Below are positions 11,391 through 24,895 of a stretch of DNA of 64,000 bases, one piece after another. The position numbers were made by a program, and so were the translations under genes. The stretch covers positions 4,405,501 through 4,469,500 of the forward strand of contig JAITYX010000004.1 of the NCBI GenBank assembly GCA_021018815.1. The letters run 5' to 3'. The notes under the pieces are model-generated. The model did no database searches. It was given only the letters and a program-made list of their open reading frames with translations, and was not told the DNA's origin. The DNA is from Talinum fruticosum (lineage: Eukaryota > Streptophyta > Magnoliopsida > Caryophyllales > Talinaceae). The first letter of the stretch is position 1. Each line of letters opens with the position of its first letter.

Positions 11391-14300
11391 CTAATCGTCC
11401 CAGTCTTCCCACCCATCTTTATTTGGAGTCCTTGATGTGAGGCCATTCGCAGAAATGTTCTTTGCTCCAGGCGATGTGACAGCCTTCTCTTCATCCCAGT
11501 CATCATCCCAGTCCTGATCCCATCCTTGTGCTGTTTCAGGAGCAGCTGCTGATTCTGGCACACTCATTTCAAGTTCCTGGTATGGGATTTCACTGTGTGC
11601 CTTCCTCTTCCCAAACCAGCAGCAAGCCCACACCCCTCCAGCTAATAAAATTATTGCGAACAAGAAGTAGGCACCATAAATTGGGGTCATGAACTTTGAA
11701 TAAGAAGGTAGGTGCCGGAAAAAATTCTCATCTGATGCACGAACGCCTGGATCTAGCACACACACACCATTCCCGGCATTTAGTGTGATCTTGTGGCTAC
11801 CACCTTTAGGAAGCGAAACATTCACCTGACAAATAGGGCGGCAATATGAGATTTCTTGCCAGTTTTACTTAAATTCCCGTTGCCCAACCCAAAAATAATA
11901 AATAAATCAAATTGGTCTTTGGCAAGGTCCAGGACTTGTCGAGAAGCAACAAACACAAGGTATTGTGATAGCTATTTCCTAGAACAAGGGGACTTGATTG
12001 CCAACTGCAACATCATACTGGCCACCAACTAGACATCTAGTTCCGTGACCGTCCAAAAAATTGTGTTTTATCAAGATGCACCCATTTTTAATTTTTTTTT
12101 TTTTTTGGGGGGGCTCTAGTAAGGCAAATGTAGGTGTTAGAGTCCAGCAAAAATTAGCATATTTGATTGCCAACCACATGCATATGTTGATACTTGCGTG
12201 AGTGTCTATGTTTGCACCTCCCCTCCACCCTCCTTGAAAAAGATTCTCTTTTAAGCAGAGAAAATGAAGGGCATGTGTCCAGAATGCCTTAAGCTGCCTG
12301 CAATTACCAAAACACACATACACACGCAACCTCTAGCATGCCATGCAATTTCATGAGTCATGATTGTCCTCTACCATGTTTGATTTTTATGGTTTCCTAA
12401 CACAAGCACACAAGAGAAAATGACTGTCAACTACTAAGGAAGATTAATCCAAAACAGCCAAAAATGCAAGTTACAATGATTTCTTCTATCTTCAAAACAA
12501 GTATTTTTATTTACTCTGACCGAAATGTCAAATTGTTAATTGAGGGTGAGGCAGCATAATCCACATCATCTAAACAATCCAAACGTCATACTAGGTAATA
12601 CACAGATTGATGACAACATTCTCTGTACACAAGGGCACAGTCACAATAAATAGAAAAGTGCTTCTAAAGTTTTGAGGTGAGAAAGCTCTGATCCAACTCA
12701 AACAAAAATTTTACCGCATGGTTCTTAGACCATCTTTGTTGTCAAGCACAGAGCAGAATGTTGGCCAATTAAGAATGCATAAAACCTCCCTGCAGTTAGT
12801 TAGTTATCCAAGTCTTCTATCCTCCTCCTTTGGGTCAAAGTTGTGAAGGTGCAAAGTGGCCTCTTTGAGTTTCTCTAAGGAAGGATATTGGACTTTGCTT
12901 CTCTAAAGAGAGTTTGGTTCTTCATAAAAGTTATGGAAAGGTCCTGCCTATGGCATTCCTACAAGATTTGACTCCATGGTAAAGTTTCTCACAAGCTTGA
13001 ATGCAACTTTCACTAGTCTTATTCCTATACCAGCCAATAAGTTTGTAACTTTGGTGGGCTATGCATACAAGTTTCCAAAGGAGTTGGCCATCAGACCAAG
13101 CGTCATTCACAGCTGGATTTCACACAACTAGAATGCTTTTGTTGGGGTCAAAATTCTTGGAACAGTTTTATCATGATTTTGATTGCAAATGAGCTCGCAA
13201 CTTCATAATCAAGCCTAGATGATCAGTGCGATTTAAAGATGCATTCTTTACTTACAGTATGAGGAGAACGGGCTTCTGGGATAAGTAGATATGTTGAATT
13301 TCTTGGTGTATCACAATTCACTACTACCTTTGCAGTGTTTTGTTGATAGTTCTCCAACAGACTTCTTTTCTGCTTCTAGATGGTCTTACAAGATAACCGT
13401 TTATCACCACACCACTGCCCTTCATTCTAATATTGGATATCTTGATTAGGACAGATTGTCAGTCTTTATTTCTGGTTTTCCATCAGGAGGATTGAACTCT
13501 ACTTGCATGGAGATATTTTACCTTGAAATCAAGACTGACAATCCATCCTAATCAAGATATCTAAGATTAGAATGAAGGGAAGTAGACTTTGTACACATTC
13601 TTTGCCATTAAGTTCCATGTTCATGTAACTTGAGCGCCCTAACAAGCGAGTAACACTTTGCTTTCCTTCATATGAGCTTAATTTAGGATTTCCATTGCTC
13701 ATATAACAATCTAGAGTTAATATTTAGTCAGTGCTTGTACGCTTATTAACAACTCTTAGTTGTGATGTTCGCTATTCAAGTTTGTTTGCTTTACTTAGTC
13801 TTTCCTTACTCCATTTCATATCTTCATTATTAAAGATTTTAAAAAGAACCATTTCTGTCAAGAAGAATATTAAAAAAATTAACCTTTCTGGCAGGGGCTT
13901 CAAGCATAAGTTACACTTTAAGGCTGAAGATATTATCTAGCAAATAAATTGAGGAACAATACTCAAAAATCAGTTGTATAGGAGTTGGCAAGAGCAAACC
14001 ATAAACATGGAAAGATAAAACTTGAAACAACTCAACTCGCAAGCTTTTGCTGCCAAACAATCTGAAAAGTAAAGTAAGCAGCCAAGCATACATAAAATAC
14101 TTACCGTATTAGTCTGGAGCTTTGGGACATCAATTGACTTTTTCACAGAAGGTGGAATTGTGAGATCAACTTTGATGCTGCTGTCTCCGCCATTCTGGAT
14201 GAGAATCAAAGCTGTTGATGTTGCTTTAAGATGAAAAAAGCAAACCGATGAGGATTTCTGCCCTACTTGTAAAACTGAAGCAGTCAAAAGCTCTAATATT

Positions 14301-17300
14301 GCTCACATATCACAACTAATGCTACAGTCTAATCATCACCATGTGATACTGCATACAAAATACTAATGATTATAGGAATGAGGACAGCTGTAGCTATCAG
14401 AACATGAAAGACTTGCATAAAGATAGTCCTTTGTAGGCTTTCGGTGACAAAGGACGCTGATATTTTTGAAAGGATGACCAAATTGTCACAGCTTGAAGCC
14501 TCTGGATAAAGTATTAGTGGCAACACAATATTAATAGGTGAAACACGCAGACATCTAAGGTACTCAAACCTGTAGAGCATTACATCAGAAGAACTCTGCA
14601 GGAAGATCAACAAATGCAATACTATTATCAAACTTGCAATTTAATCATTTACATAATTGTCAAGCTTTATATTTTTCAAAACAACCAAGCAAACGATTTG
14701 GCTACTTTAGAGACTAGAAGTGTCCAATGACAACAAAACTGACTCCCTCCCCTCCAATAAAAAAAAGGTAAAAGGTTAGTTAGCTGTGTTTTGTGCACTC
14801 ATCCTCTGGCCACATGAAGAATTGTTTATCAACTAGTGAATATAAGCTGCTAAAACCTGATATCTAACATACCTGACCATTGTTTAGGGAAAAGGATAAA
14901 ATTAGAAGTACCAACAGCAACCATAGGAATTCCTTGGCATAGAAGTATGTTTCGCTAATCCTCTAGAGCCTTTTTTTTCATCCTTCAAGAGCAAGGGAGG
15001 ACAATTGATGGACAAAGAAAACAAAACCATTATGAATGGTTGAAACAAAACTCTCTATGATAAACCATTTTACACCAGTCCACTGAAGGATAAGATAATT
15101 GGTTTGGTTGTGAAAAAATATCACACATCTCATATTTCACCAAAGATAGCCCTAAAAATTTCTGTCTTTGAAGGGACCTTGAAAGGCTCTCTGAAAGTGT
15201 GCAATTTGTAACAAATTTAAAAACAACAATGTTGGAATGTTTAAGATTTGACAACACGGCCCTCTATATCATCTTTAAAAAGGAGTATCTAGAATGATGG
15301 ACACTTGAGGATTTAATGTACTGTCAGACAACAAGCATCTGCCACCATCTGAAGCGGTTGTAACTTGTTCACAGGAGAGACCTCAAAAGAAGATTGCTCG
15401 GAGCACCGCACTTGGAGACTAGAAAGAACAGCAATAGAAGTAAATGTTTAGAACCGAAAGTAGTTGATGCATCTTAACTGGAAAGTCTCGGTGACATCCA
15501 CATTGAGAATAACACTGTTAAAATACTAATTAGATTGTGACTGCGAAAGAGTTGTGTCCTATTGATATGCACAAAGTTGATTAAAAAATATGCACCACTA
15601 TGAGGGAGATTTCACAGAAACTTCATCCAAGATCACTTATGAGAAGAAAGTTAACTCGGCTTTTCTCCATGAAAACAATAGACACAAGAGGAGCAGAAGG
15701 CTTGTGCTATACAGGATTACATAAAGCTTTCAACATGAACATTGATATGAGACTTGGAGAAGTCAGAGTCTTTGTAATGCTTTCAAAATCTTGTAGATTT
15801 CAACTGCTCTACACAGTTTGGACTCCAGCACGCATGCAGAAACTTTGAAAGTCTGTTTGAAAATTTTTAGTTGCCGGTGTTGACAGTCAATGCAAGCACC
15901 ATATAATACCAACACCAGGGAAAAACAAAAAAGGAGTTTCTAGTTAATTTTATTTTGGTGAGAATATTGGTGCAGAGGTAGGGGGCATTTATGATTAGAC
16001 AAATGATCGAATCGCAAATTATAGATGTCATCCCAACCTCAAACTGGAATATTTAGCCTTTTCTTTTCCCCTAGCATTATAGTTCTCAAACGCATGCATG
16101 TATGAGTAATAATCATGAGAAGACTAAAAGTAATGCTCGACCAGTTGGGCTACAGAGTATCAGATCTACAGTAGGTGACTAAATTTTTTAAATGTAAGCT
16201 CCGCCAAATTCTAATTTTCCATAACCCTGTGCTACAAATGACAATTGGCAAGAAAGATGAAAGCAATAATGGCTAAGAATAACACATGAAAGGGAACGGG
16301 GATGGTGAGTACAAACAAAAAGGGTAAATATCTAAAGGTCACTCAGAGAGGCAATACAATGACAAAGAAAAGTGCATTGAAAGAATAAAATATCAGACAA
16401 TAACTAAAGCTGGTGTATAATGGAAATCTGGGAAATGAATTAAAGTTCTATTTCCAGTAATATTAATGACATTATGATGACCAGACTTAGACAAGAATAT
16501 TTCGACATGGCAATCAACACTAACATGCTTCAATTGCACTAAAAATTCATAAAATTCTTTAAAACCCCTATACAGATTGCAGTTTACAAAGGATTTGACT
16601 AAAAAGGAGAACAAACATCTTTAATCTAACTAGCAAGGGCTGAAGAGAGAAGAGCAAGAAGTTGGACCAAGTGAGGCGCATTAATGATAGAAAAGGACAA
16701 GTTCTTGTGCAGGAAGCTGATATCAAGGAAAGGTGTCAGAGTCTTGAGTATCTTTGAAGCTAGACTTCAGTAAGGTGTTAAATGAAGGATTCTATACTTC
16801 CTTAATAAGCTCCTCTAGCATTCCTTACAAACTCACAAAGAATGATATCTAATACAAGCAGATACAATATACAAAGATAGTCCATTCATTGTTTCAGATC
16901 ACAAAATTGGTTAGTTAATCACATGTTTCTACTCTTGGAAATGTAGAGCCTCATTTTTAGTTCTCTCATGAGCGTGGGGCTAAATAAGCAGAATAACAAC
17001 TGGTGATGGTTCCTCTGTGGGTACAATCGGGATCAGTTCTCCAGCATTGTGCCCGGTTCACTTCCCAACAAAAAAGAAGAAGACATGATTCATGCTGGTT
17101 GTTGGAATGGCATGTGCAGGGCCAGCATCAATTAAATCGGAATGATGTAAGTCTAAATAAATAGGAGATATGGAATTGCCGACAAGCTAGAAATTGTAGT
17201 GCTTACAGGCACATAAAAGTGATATTTATTAAATCATAGATACGTTGAATATCAATTATCTCTTATGTTTCATCATGCAGGGTTTGACAGATAATTTCCA

Positions 17301-20300
17301 CTTTTGAAGATATTATCCCACATATAAGTTCTTCAACGTCAGTGATGACAACTTGTTGATCATTATAACCTCTGTACTATAGAAGTTGTTACGGACACAA
17401 CAAGTAAGATGAAGGCGTAACATATACAAATGAAATAATCATATAAGCTTGGAAATGAATAGAAAGTGATTTGTCTCAGTTTACAAAGCTATTATGTTAC
17501 TCTCAATTCTGCCAAGAGGTTGGATAATGAAGGCTCAACATCTTAATTCTGCATCCCTTCATATAGAAACAAAAGGGATGCTTGAGATTGCAACAGCTAC
17601 AGACACATCAAGTAGACTACCTAGCCCATGGAATTTTCAGAAAGGAAGATCAAATGGAGACTTGGAGGGTAAAGAAAAACTTGGTTACTTCCAGAGGATC
17701 AATTCCACAAATGGACATCGAACCAATCACCTTATTAGAAGATTCAGTGAAGATATAAAAAGACAAAAGAGTTTGGATATGTTTTCTATTGACCTTGCAA
17801 AGAATATAACATTTGTGGAAAGACAATGTGGTGTTCAGAGCTATTAAAGACATTTAAAAGAGCTACTAGAGAAATATGTAAAAGAGCCAAACCAACATTA
17901 GGACAGGATACAGAGTATTTGCATCAATTTAGGGTCAAACAAATGGATGAGTCTACCAGGACAACTCAAGATGACTGGCCATGAGGCATACTTGTGTCTG
18001 GATGATATTGTTCTAGTCTATAGCAAGGTACCAATACCATGATGCTCTAAGGTTTTAGTTTAAGTTTGACAAAGTTTCAGTACCAAGAATGCAACTTCAG
18101 TGATGTCAAACACATATGTACAAGTAATATCAAAGAAACACCATAAAGATCTTGGCTTGATCGTCCAGGACAACCAAGGAGGGGGCATAAAATGAGGACA
18201 TCATACACCATACAATGTCAGATTGTTCAAATGAAGGCAAGTTTTAGCAGTAGAGTGCAGTAAGAAATACCACTCAAGCTCGTGAAAATTGCCAAACGAT
18301 GGTGATTATGATGCAATCATGTACACAATTCACCTATTGAATAAATACTTAAGTTGATTGTGGGTAGAAGTTGACGCACAATGCTCCATTAGATATGCAA
18401 GCATACTATGAAAAATTAAGAAGTGAGGAAGCAATTAGCAATATCAATGTAAGGTGAGAAGTAAAAGGCAAGATTTGGCTGATTCAACCATGCTATGATG
18501 AGATATTAAACCACATGACGTGGCATAACAAAAATTAATCTAAACGACACTAAAAGGAGAAAATGTCCAATAAATTCAGTATTGTATGTGCTTCGAAGAA
18601 TGCTTTTGATACATTCATTTGGGCGATCAAACATTTGGGCGATTCAAACATACATTAGATATGCAAACACACTTTTCCGTTGAGACTGGTGTTGGCTCCT
18701 CCAAATTTTTTTGGCATGACTGGTGGAGTGAAGGTACCCCCTCAAAACACCTTTTCCCTTCTCCTTATGTCCTTGCACTGGATAATGATGCTTCAGTTGT
18801 AGATTATTATGAAGGGGGTCTGCTACTGTTTGGTCAACAGTTTTTATTTGAGAAGCCTCCATTGAAGACAACACTCTTCTCAGCTTCTTTCATAAATCAC
18901 TTTTGGGGATTTTTCTCTTGATACGGTTATATGAGATCTCAACTCTAAAGGGGTTTTTTCTGTCAAGGCAAGTCTTTCTATTTGAAACTCGCTTCCCATC
19001 CCTCTCCTTGATTTCAGCCCCCCCAAAAATCTACTCCCTTGGAACCTTATTAGGAAGTCTTTGGCACCTATCTTTTTGCGTTGTGAAGCTTGCAAGGGAG
19101 TATTTTGAATAGCAATAATTTACAGCGGGGAAAGATATTGGCAAATAGACGTTCTATGTGCAAAGTTGATTTGGAATCTCCCAGCATTTGTTGTTGCACT
19201 GTCCTCTTTGCAAGAGCTCTTTGGGAGCTTTTAGTTGCTTCAGAGTTTCTTGGGTCACTTTAAGCTCTATTAGTAAACATTTCCAGACTTGAGAGGGGTT
19301 TCTTTGGGAAAAAGGCTAAAAGAAGATAGCCTTCTTCATTCCACATGCCACATTTCGGAGCATTTGGTGTAAGAGAAATAGAATAGTCTTTGAGGGAGTG
19401 GAGGGATCTCTTTAGCGCTTTAAGTATAATTCTATGAAGACTCTACTTTTGACGTAATAGAACTTTGTCAATCTTAGTTTGATGTTGGAGATTCTGTGGA
19501 TAATTCCATATTGGATTTATATGATCCTTTTGTAGGATGCTAGCTTTGCATCCATCCTTTTGATTGTAATACATGTATATGTTTCTTTCTTTTCCTTGTA
19601 AAAGATAAACCAACTGGGGTCTTAAATTGGATCAATCCTAAATTGATTACACTTAACTTACAACTAATTAATAACATCTAATACCACAATGCCTAGAAGC
19701 CTTAATCAACCAAAATTACAAAGTGTAATGGAATGTGTTTGTATTTAGGCCCATCCAAGTAGAACATACACAAGCATCAATTTCCTGATCTATAATCAAG
19801 CTTTAGTGACTTTGTCATAAGCATAGCAACTGGCAAGGGGTAAAAACATTTGAACCAAGAATTATTAACAACTCGAATGAAACCATATCACTTAAACTTC
19901 ATCAAGCAATGTTTCTATCCATAGCAATCCAACATCAATTAGCGTATATATCTAACAATATAACGACTGGAAAGCAAAAATGTTATCTAAATTACCATGG
20001 TCGGTGTTCTTAACACAGGCGATCATTGACTTGGTGTCGTGGCAATTCAAAGTTAACCCACTACAGCTATCTTTGCCTTCACGGGGCAAGTCAGGTTGGC
20101 TTTTATCCTTCTCTTTCACCTCTTCCTTGGGAGGCTTCTTATCCTCCTTCTTAGTATCAGTTGCAGGAGCTGGGCCTGCATCATTTGTTCCTTGATCAAC
20201 CTTAGGCTTGGGCTTATCCTTCCCAGTAGTTAAAGGTGGGGTGGGCTGCTTCTCTTTCTCCTTACCCTTCTTCTCACCAGCAACAGAGCTTGATTGACTC

Positions 20301-20587
20301 CTACCAACGTCAGGGCTTGGCATTGGAGAACCCTAAAACAAATTAAACAAATATGCTAGAACTTCATCGCAAATTCAGCTGTAACTATGCAAAATTTAGA
20401 AATTAAGGTATCAAATTAAAAAGGGGGATAGAGAGAGAGAGACAGAGGTAGAGAGAGGTATTACATTGCGATCTTCGTTCGGCGGAGGGGCGATTAATTT
20501 CCGGATTTTCCACAAGAAAGAAGCATCAGAAACATCAGCGACGATGAGAAACACTACAATTGTAACCAGAAACACATTCTTCGCCAT
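11391..20587 (-). CDS. Plant single-pass membrane protein, acidic Trp-rich tail
   Basis: Four exons (20587-20465, 20332-19996, 14223-14105, 11825-11391) join in phase at GT-AG sites to give 337 residues. Residues 1-21 are a hydrophobic signal sequence (MAKNVFLVTIVVFLIV). Residues about 42-125 are Pro/Lys/Glu-rich and low in complexity. A small folded domain with spaced cysteines follows (CSGLTLNCHD and ALILIQNGGDSS). Residues about 239-264 form a membrane helix. The tail has a YQEL tyrosine-type sorting motif and two acidic tryptophan clusters (WDQDWDDDWDEE and WEDWDD at the C terminus). This predicts a type I protein of the secretory pathway. I recall a plant-specific family of this layout, possibly DUF7356, of unknown function. 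The 5.8-kb second intron holds a LINE remnant. No frameshift is needed. Confidence 0.85.
13418..13579. repeat. Intronic fold-back, two 51-base arms
   Basis: The arm at 13418-13468 is the reverse complement of 13529-13579 with about five mismatches over 51 bases, around a 60-base loop. It lies in the third intron of the membrane-protein gene. It could be a small fold-back transposon or a young hairpin RNA locus. No terminal target duplication is evident. Confidence 0.8.
17494..17847 (+). other. Unassigned 117-codon open frame in intron
   Basis: An ATG-started frame of 117 codons lies in the large intron, antisense to the host gene. Its peptide is not biased or repetitive, but I recognise no domain. 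DNA to about 18560 continues with broken frames in the same style, which suggests an old transposon or retrocopy piece and not a working gene. Confidence 0.25.
18664..19600 (+). mobile_element. Decayed LINE 3' end (RT C-terminus and zf-RVT)
   Basis: A broken translation on the plus strand shows the hallmark run after the reverse transcriptase of plant L1-type elements. SSKFFWHDWWSEG followed by PYVLALDNDASV matches the usual FWHDxW...L...ASVxD stretch. LQRGKILANRRSMC followed by a downstream LFARALWELL matches the zf-RVT zinc-binding region. KRNRIVFEGVEG, in yet another frame, matches the end of the ORF2 product. Several stops and frameshifts separate these pieces. The element is 5'-truncated and antisense to the host gene, inside its 5.8-kb intron. 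Confidence 0.75.
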
Positions 20588-21369
20588 TTCGGGTACAAAA
20601 CCCTTATCAGCTCCAGATAAACCCTAGTTACCCGCAACAATATTCCCACCCATAAATCCAAACAACTCCAGAATCAGACCTCTTCGCACAAGGAAATGCG
20701 GGATTGGGAATTCCGAGTAGCAAATGAAGAAAACTGATTAAATCCTCAACGAAAGAGGAGAGAGAATCAAAATCAGCAGGCGATCAGTAGCTCTGATCGC
20801 ATGAAGATAGAATCGACAGAGGGATCAAATACAAAATCAACATAAACAACAAAAACAAAAACAAAAAATTGAAAATCGTAGGGTTATTGATTTGGGAGTT
20901 CTGGGATCAATGCATGAAATTTATGCGCGAAGGGGATTGATTTTCGATTGATTTTCGTCAAAATCAATTCTGCGATTCGAGAAACGTTGACGGCGACGCA
21001 GACTTTCTGGTGTAACTTGTACCGTTGTACGCGTTGTAAAGTTTGTGAGTTTGTATTAGTAAAAAAAATTATTTTCTTTTGCGAAAATGCAAAAATAATA
21101 ATACTAAGAGCATGTTTGGTTTACTTTTTAAAAATTTATTTTTATTTTTAAAAAGTGTTTTTTTTAAAAAATGTTTTTAAGAAAAAATTGAATTATTTGG
21201 CCTAAATTTTATATAAGTGTTTTTAAATAATTAATTTATTTGGTCAAAATTTCTATAAAAATAGAGATAAGATAAAATAAGAGATAGAGAGAAGAGAGAT
21301 AAAGATAGAGAAGAGACAAAAATTAAAATTACTAAAAAGATAAGAGATATATAAAGAGAATGTGATTCT

Positions 21370-21552
21370 GGGTGTTTGTTATGGAGTTTTTCCAAAAATT
21401 AGAAACGAAACAGTTATTCTTCGTTTATGTTTCGAAGAGTTTTTTTCTAAAATTGTTTTTGAAAAATAGTTTTAATTTTTAAAAAACTAGTGTTTGGCCT
21501 AACTTCAGTTTTTAAAATTCAAAAACAGTTTTAAAATTTAAGTCGAACACCC
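21370..21552. mobile_element. Possible short MITE with gggtgttyg ends
   Basis: The ends read gggtgtttg (21370-21378) and cgaacaccc (21544-21552), near-perfect 9-base inverted repeats 183 bases apart in AT-rich DNA. No convincing target-site duplication is present, so the call is weak. Confidence 0.35.
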
Positions 21553-22078
21553 ACTAAAAATTTAGAATATTATTCTAATTTTTTTAAATAACGGAGAAGA
21601 CCAAAAAAGAAAAATAAAAATGATGTAAGAGTGATAAAACAATAGTTCATTGCGTTTAAATTTATTTATAGTAAAATTCAACATATATTTTCAGTTCTCG
21701 TTCCTTTTTTGGAAGAAATTTACTATAATTTTTTATGAGTTGTGTATATAATAACATCTTATGATATTTAATTTGATAAACTACAATAAAAAAAAATTTG
21801 TATTTTTGCATAAATCTTAATGTCCGCCATTCAAATATTGTATTTTTTTAATTGAAAGTGTAAATTATAAAGAATATTTCGTGGAAAACGATACAACGTG
21901 ACTAAATTGAATTGATTTCTTCTCTCTTTTTTGCCTTTCCATTTTTAAATGATTTGAAACCCACATTAACATAATTTTTTATGATAAATATCCTTTATAA
22001 TTTGTGATGATTAGGAACGTGGATGTCACTCTCCTTGTAAAATCATCTGACATGTTATAAAAAGATATGTTAATTATT

Positions 22079-22355
22079 AAAGAATTAGTACGAGGTGGCT
22101 ACACTGTTGTGAAAACTATTTATAAATTTTAAAATTTAAAAATGTACTATTAGATGTTGTTTATATTGTGTCATTATTTTAGAGGGGGACAACCTATGTG
22201 AATTTTATGAATTTCCGATAATCCGGCAGCCCTATCTAAGTTGGAAATTTGTAAAATTTTCTCGAATGTCTCCCTGAATTAATTACGCATTAAAATTTTG
22301 GACCTATAAATAGTTTCCACAAAATCATAACCAGCTCGGACTAATTTTTTATGGT
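22079..22355. mobile_element. Fold-back element with about 45-base inverted arms
   Basis: The stretch near 22080-22130 (attagtacgaggtggct, later gtgaaaactatttata) matches the reverse complement of 22300-22355 (attagtccgagctggtt, later gtggaaactatttata) over about 45 bases with several mismatches. Long imperfect terminal inverted repeats around a short AT-rich core are typical of Mutator-type MITEs. The flanks are too AT-rich to define a target duplication. Confidence 0.5.
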
Positions 22356-24895
22356 AATTACTTGTTTTTCTTTTCATTAAAAATATATGGACATAATTAC
22401 ATATCACAACTAAAATATAATACAAATCTTACTTTAGACATGGAAAAAGGGACTTGCTTTAATTAGCCATAAATTTTGTATAGTTTATGAATATTGTATA
22501 GTGTTTAAATTCTATGAATGGAGAAAACACTTATTATCCCACGTCCTGCGGCTCAACACCCAACAAGTCTATTTTAATTTTTTGTCCAAAAAGTAACATG
22601 GATTAACATTGTTACTGACTGTCAGTCGCATTTTTTAACATTTTTTCAAGTTTTGCTTCTTATATAAGGTCATTTTGTGGCTAAGTTACGGGGAGGCCTA
22701 TTTAGAGGGAGATTTCTAAGAATTTTAGGAGTTAAATTAGCGTTATAGTTGGCCAAATAGAGTAATTAGGTTGGATTAGTGTTGATATTTGCATAACACT
22801 CAAGATTTTGCTTTCCGAGCCTCTAATCCAGTAGGTTTTCTCTTCTGTCTCTCTTTATTTCTTGTTTTATGCTTATTTGATTTGTTAGATTAGTGCCAGT
22901 TATGTTTATGTTTAACATAAATTTCTAGTGTTTATGGTTGATTCATTTTATTTTTTTATTTTATGCTACTTACATCTATTTCGTCTCTATTGTTCATGCT
23001 TGTTAGTTGAATTGCTAAAGTATGTTTTGTTTGTGTTTTCATGTATATTAATGTCTAATTTTTGAGGCTTTAGTTGTGATTAGCTTTTTGATAGTTAATT
23101 AGTCATGTATTAGCTTAACCACACACAATTTATGCTTATAAATTTGAGTTTTTTCTTATTTCTACCAAGTGTTCAAGGAAATATTTGAAAGACCTTTCAT
23201 CTATATTTTTGAGTGAATTAGCTTGTGCTGAAAGGTGAGATTGATTTGCTCGTATAAGATAATTGTATAGCCGGGATTCCGACATGGTAATAACTCAAAC
23301 CTAAGCTAGGTTCGATTGTTGCTAACCTTGTGGTTTATTTGGTTTAGTTCCGTGAAAATAGGTGGTGGTTAGATCACTTCAACTAGTTGATGACCTACGA
23401 AAGTAGACTTAGGTGAGCTTTCTTGATGCAACTAACCATCTCTATTTGCTAGCTTTGTGTAGGTTAGGGTTTTGTCTTGGTTAATTAATTTGTTAATTGG
23501 AAAAATCACAACCGAGCCACCTAGTAAGCTTTCTTTAGTTAATTTTTATATTTAATTTTTTCACATTTGTGATTAGGTTTAATTTGAGCTGCTAGAATTA
23601 GGCTTCTTATCCTCCTTTTTTGTATATAATATCTAAAGTGTTATCCAATCGATCATACAATTTGATTCTCTGAATATTTGATGTATGAATTTATGATAAA
23701 CTTATTAATAATGGGAATTAAAAAAATTGCGTCTCTTAATACTTGAAGAATATCTTATTCATGCATATTACGGGTTGATGGATCATAGAGGGTTAACTTT
23801 TGCACAGTGCGTTTGAAGCGCAGCATTCCGAGTATTAGCCTCTAGTTAGAGTTATCAGGTTAGAAATTTCAGAAATCTTTTTATTAGTAAATTATATCAT
23901 TATTTTTGGTTACTTATATATGTCCAATAATCCCCGAACTAAATGATCCGTGAACTAACGCCGAAGAAGTTAATCCAAATATGAGCTTGAAATCTCACTT
24001 AATCGAAGTAAATTGAATCTGACTTGAAATTTGTTGTATTGTTACTTTCTTCAACAATATAAGTTTATTGAACCAAATATCAGTTTAGTAAGTCAAGCTG
24101 AACCGAAAATCACTTGACTCGAAAGAACTTAACCTGTATCCAAAGTGAATTCAATTTTAGCTGCAATTGAAGTTCTGGAGCTGATTTGCTGCAAAGATTC
24201 ACCTCGTCAACTTTAGCCATATTAATTAAAGAATGTACTTGAGCTTTGGACACTAAATCTCATCGAATCAACCTTGTTCCAAGAGTGTAATTGCAAAATT
24301 AGTAACCGAGTGTACTCCTACTTTTCTTGATTCTCCCTTTTACTTTTGTGGGGTTCAAGCTTTCAAAAACCATTCCCAAATATTAGCGGCAAATAAGGTA
24401 TAGAGAGAGACTTGAAGTGATGTCCTTATTTATTCATAATTTTGTGTATATAAAACTCAAGTGAGATTTGAACCTGTCTGAATTATTAACAATGAATGTA
24501 ATAACCACTAGTTTATATAAACGTGTTTAAAACTATTAATTAATTTTATCAGTATGGGACAATCCATGATGTCATAGACAACATCCACTTTCACATTCCG
24601 ACATCTTCTTTTCAGACTAAAGCTTGCTTGGACAAGAAACAAACCCTTTTTATGATAGTGTATTAATTTTTGGTAGTAGTAGTGTAGTACTATGTTATTC
24701 ATTTCTGCTGAAGCCCCTTTTGTTATTGTCAGCCTCTCTTATCATGTCCAACCAGCTGCCTTCCTATGAAAACCAAAGAATCCCCCAAAAAGAAGACAGA
24801 CTGAATAACATTCTATATAGCATCATATTATGTACTTCGCATCAAATCAAAAATCTGTACCACAACAGGAGCCATACTATAAGAAACACAACCAA

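Larger units (their letters stand above)
20588..24800. other. Intergenic region with inverted repeats
   Basis: Upstream of the membrane-protein gene. The first 350 bases probably hold its promoter and leader. The rest is AT-rich without a supportable gene. Two possible MITE-like structures are listed separately (21370-21552 and 22079-22355). The stretch 22650-23960 is less AT-rich and looks like old transcribed or LTR-type sequence, but I could not place it. Confidence 0.5.

Noticed and set aside
12770..13400. Second LINE or transposon coding remnant in the third intron of the membrane-protein gene
   Set aside because: All frames are broken and no diagnostic motif could be recognised.
14329..14631. 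100-codon minus-strand frame with a hydrophobic C-terminal stretch, as an extra exon of the membrane-protein gene
   Set aside because: The flanking exons already join in phase without it, and it has no matching splice phases.
18602..18660. Short direct repeat of atttgggcgat near the LINE remnant as a target-site duplication
   Set aside because: The repeats are adjacent rather than flanking the element.
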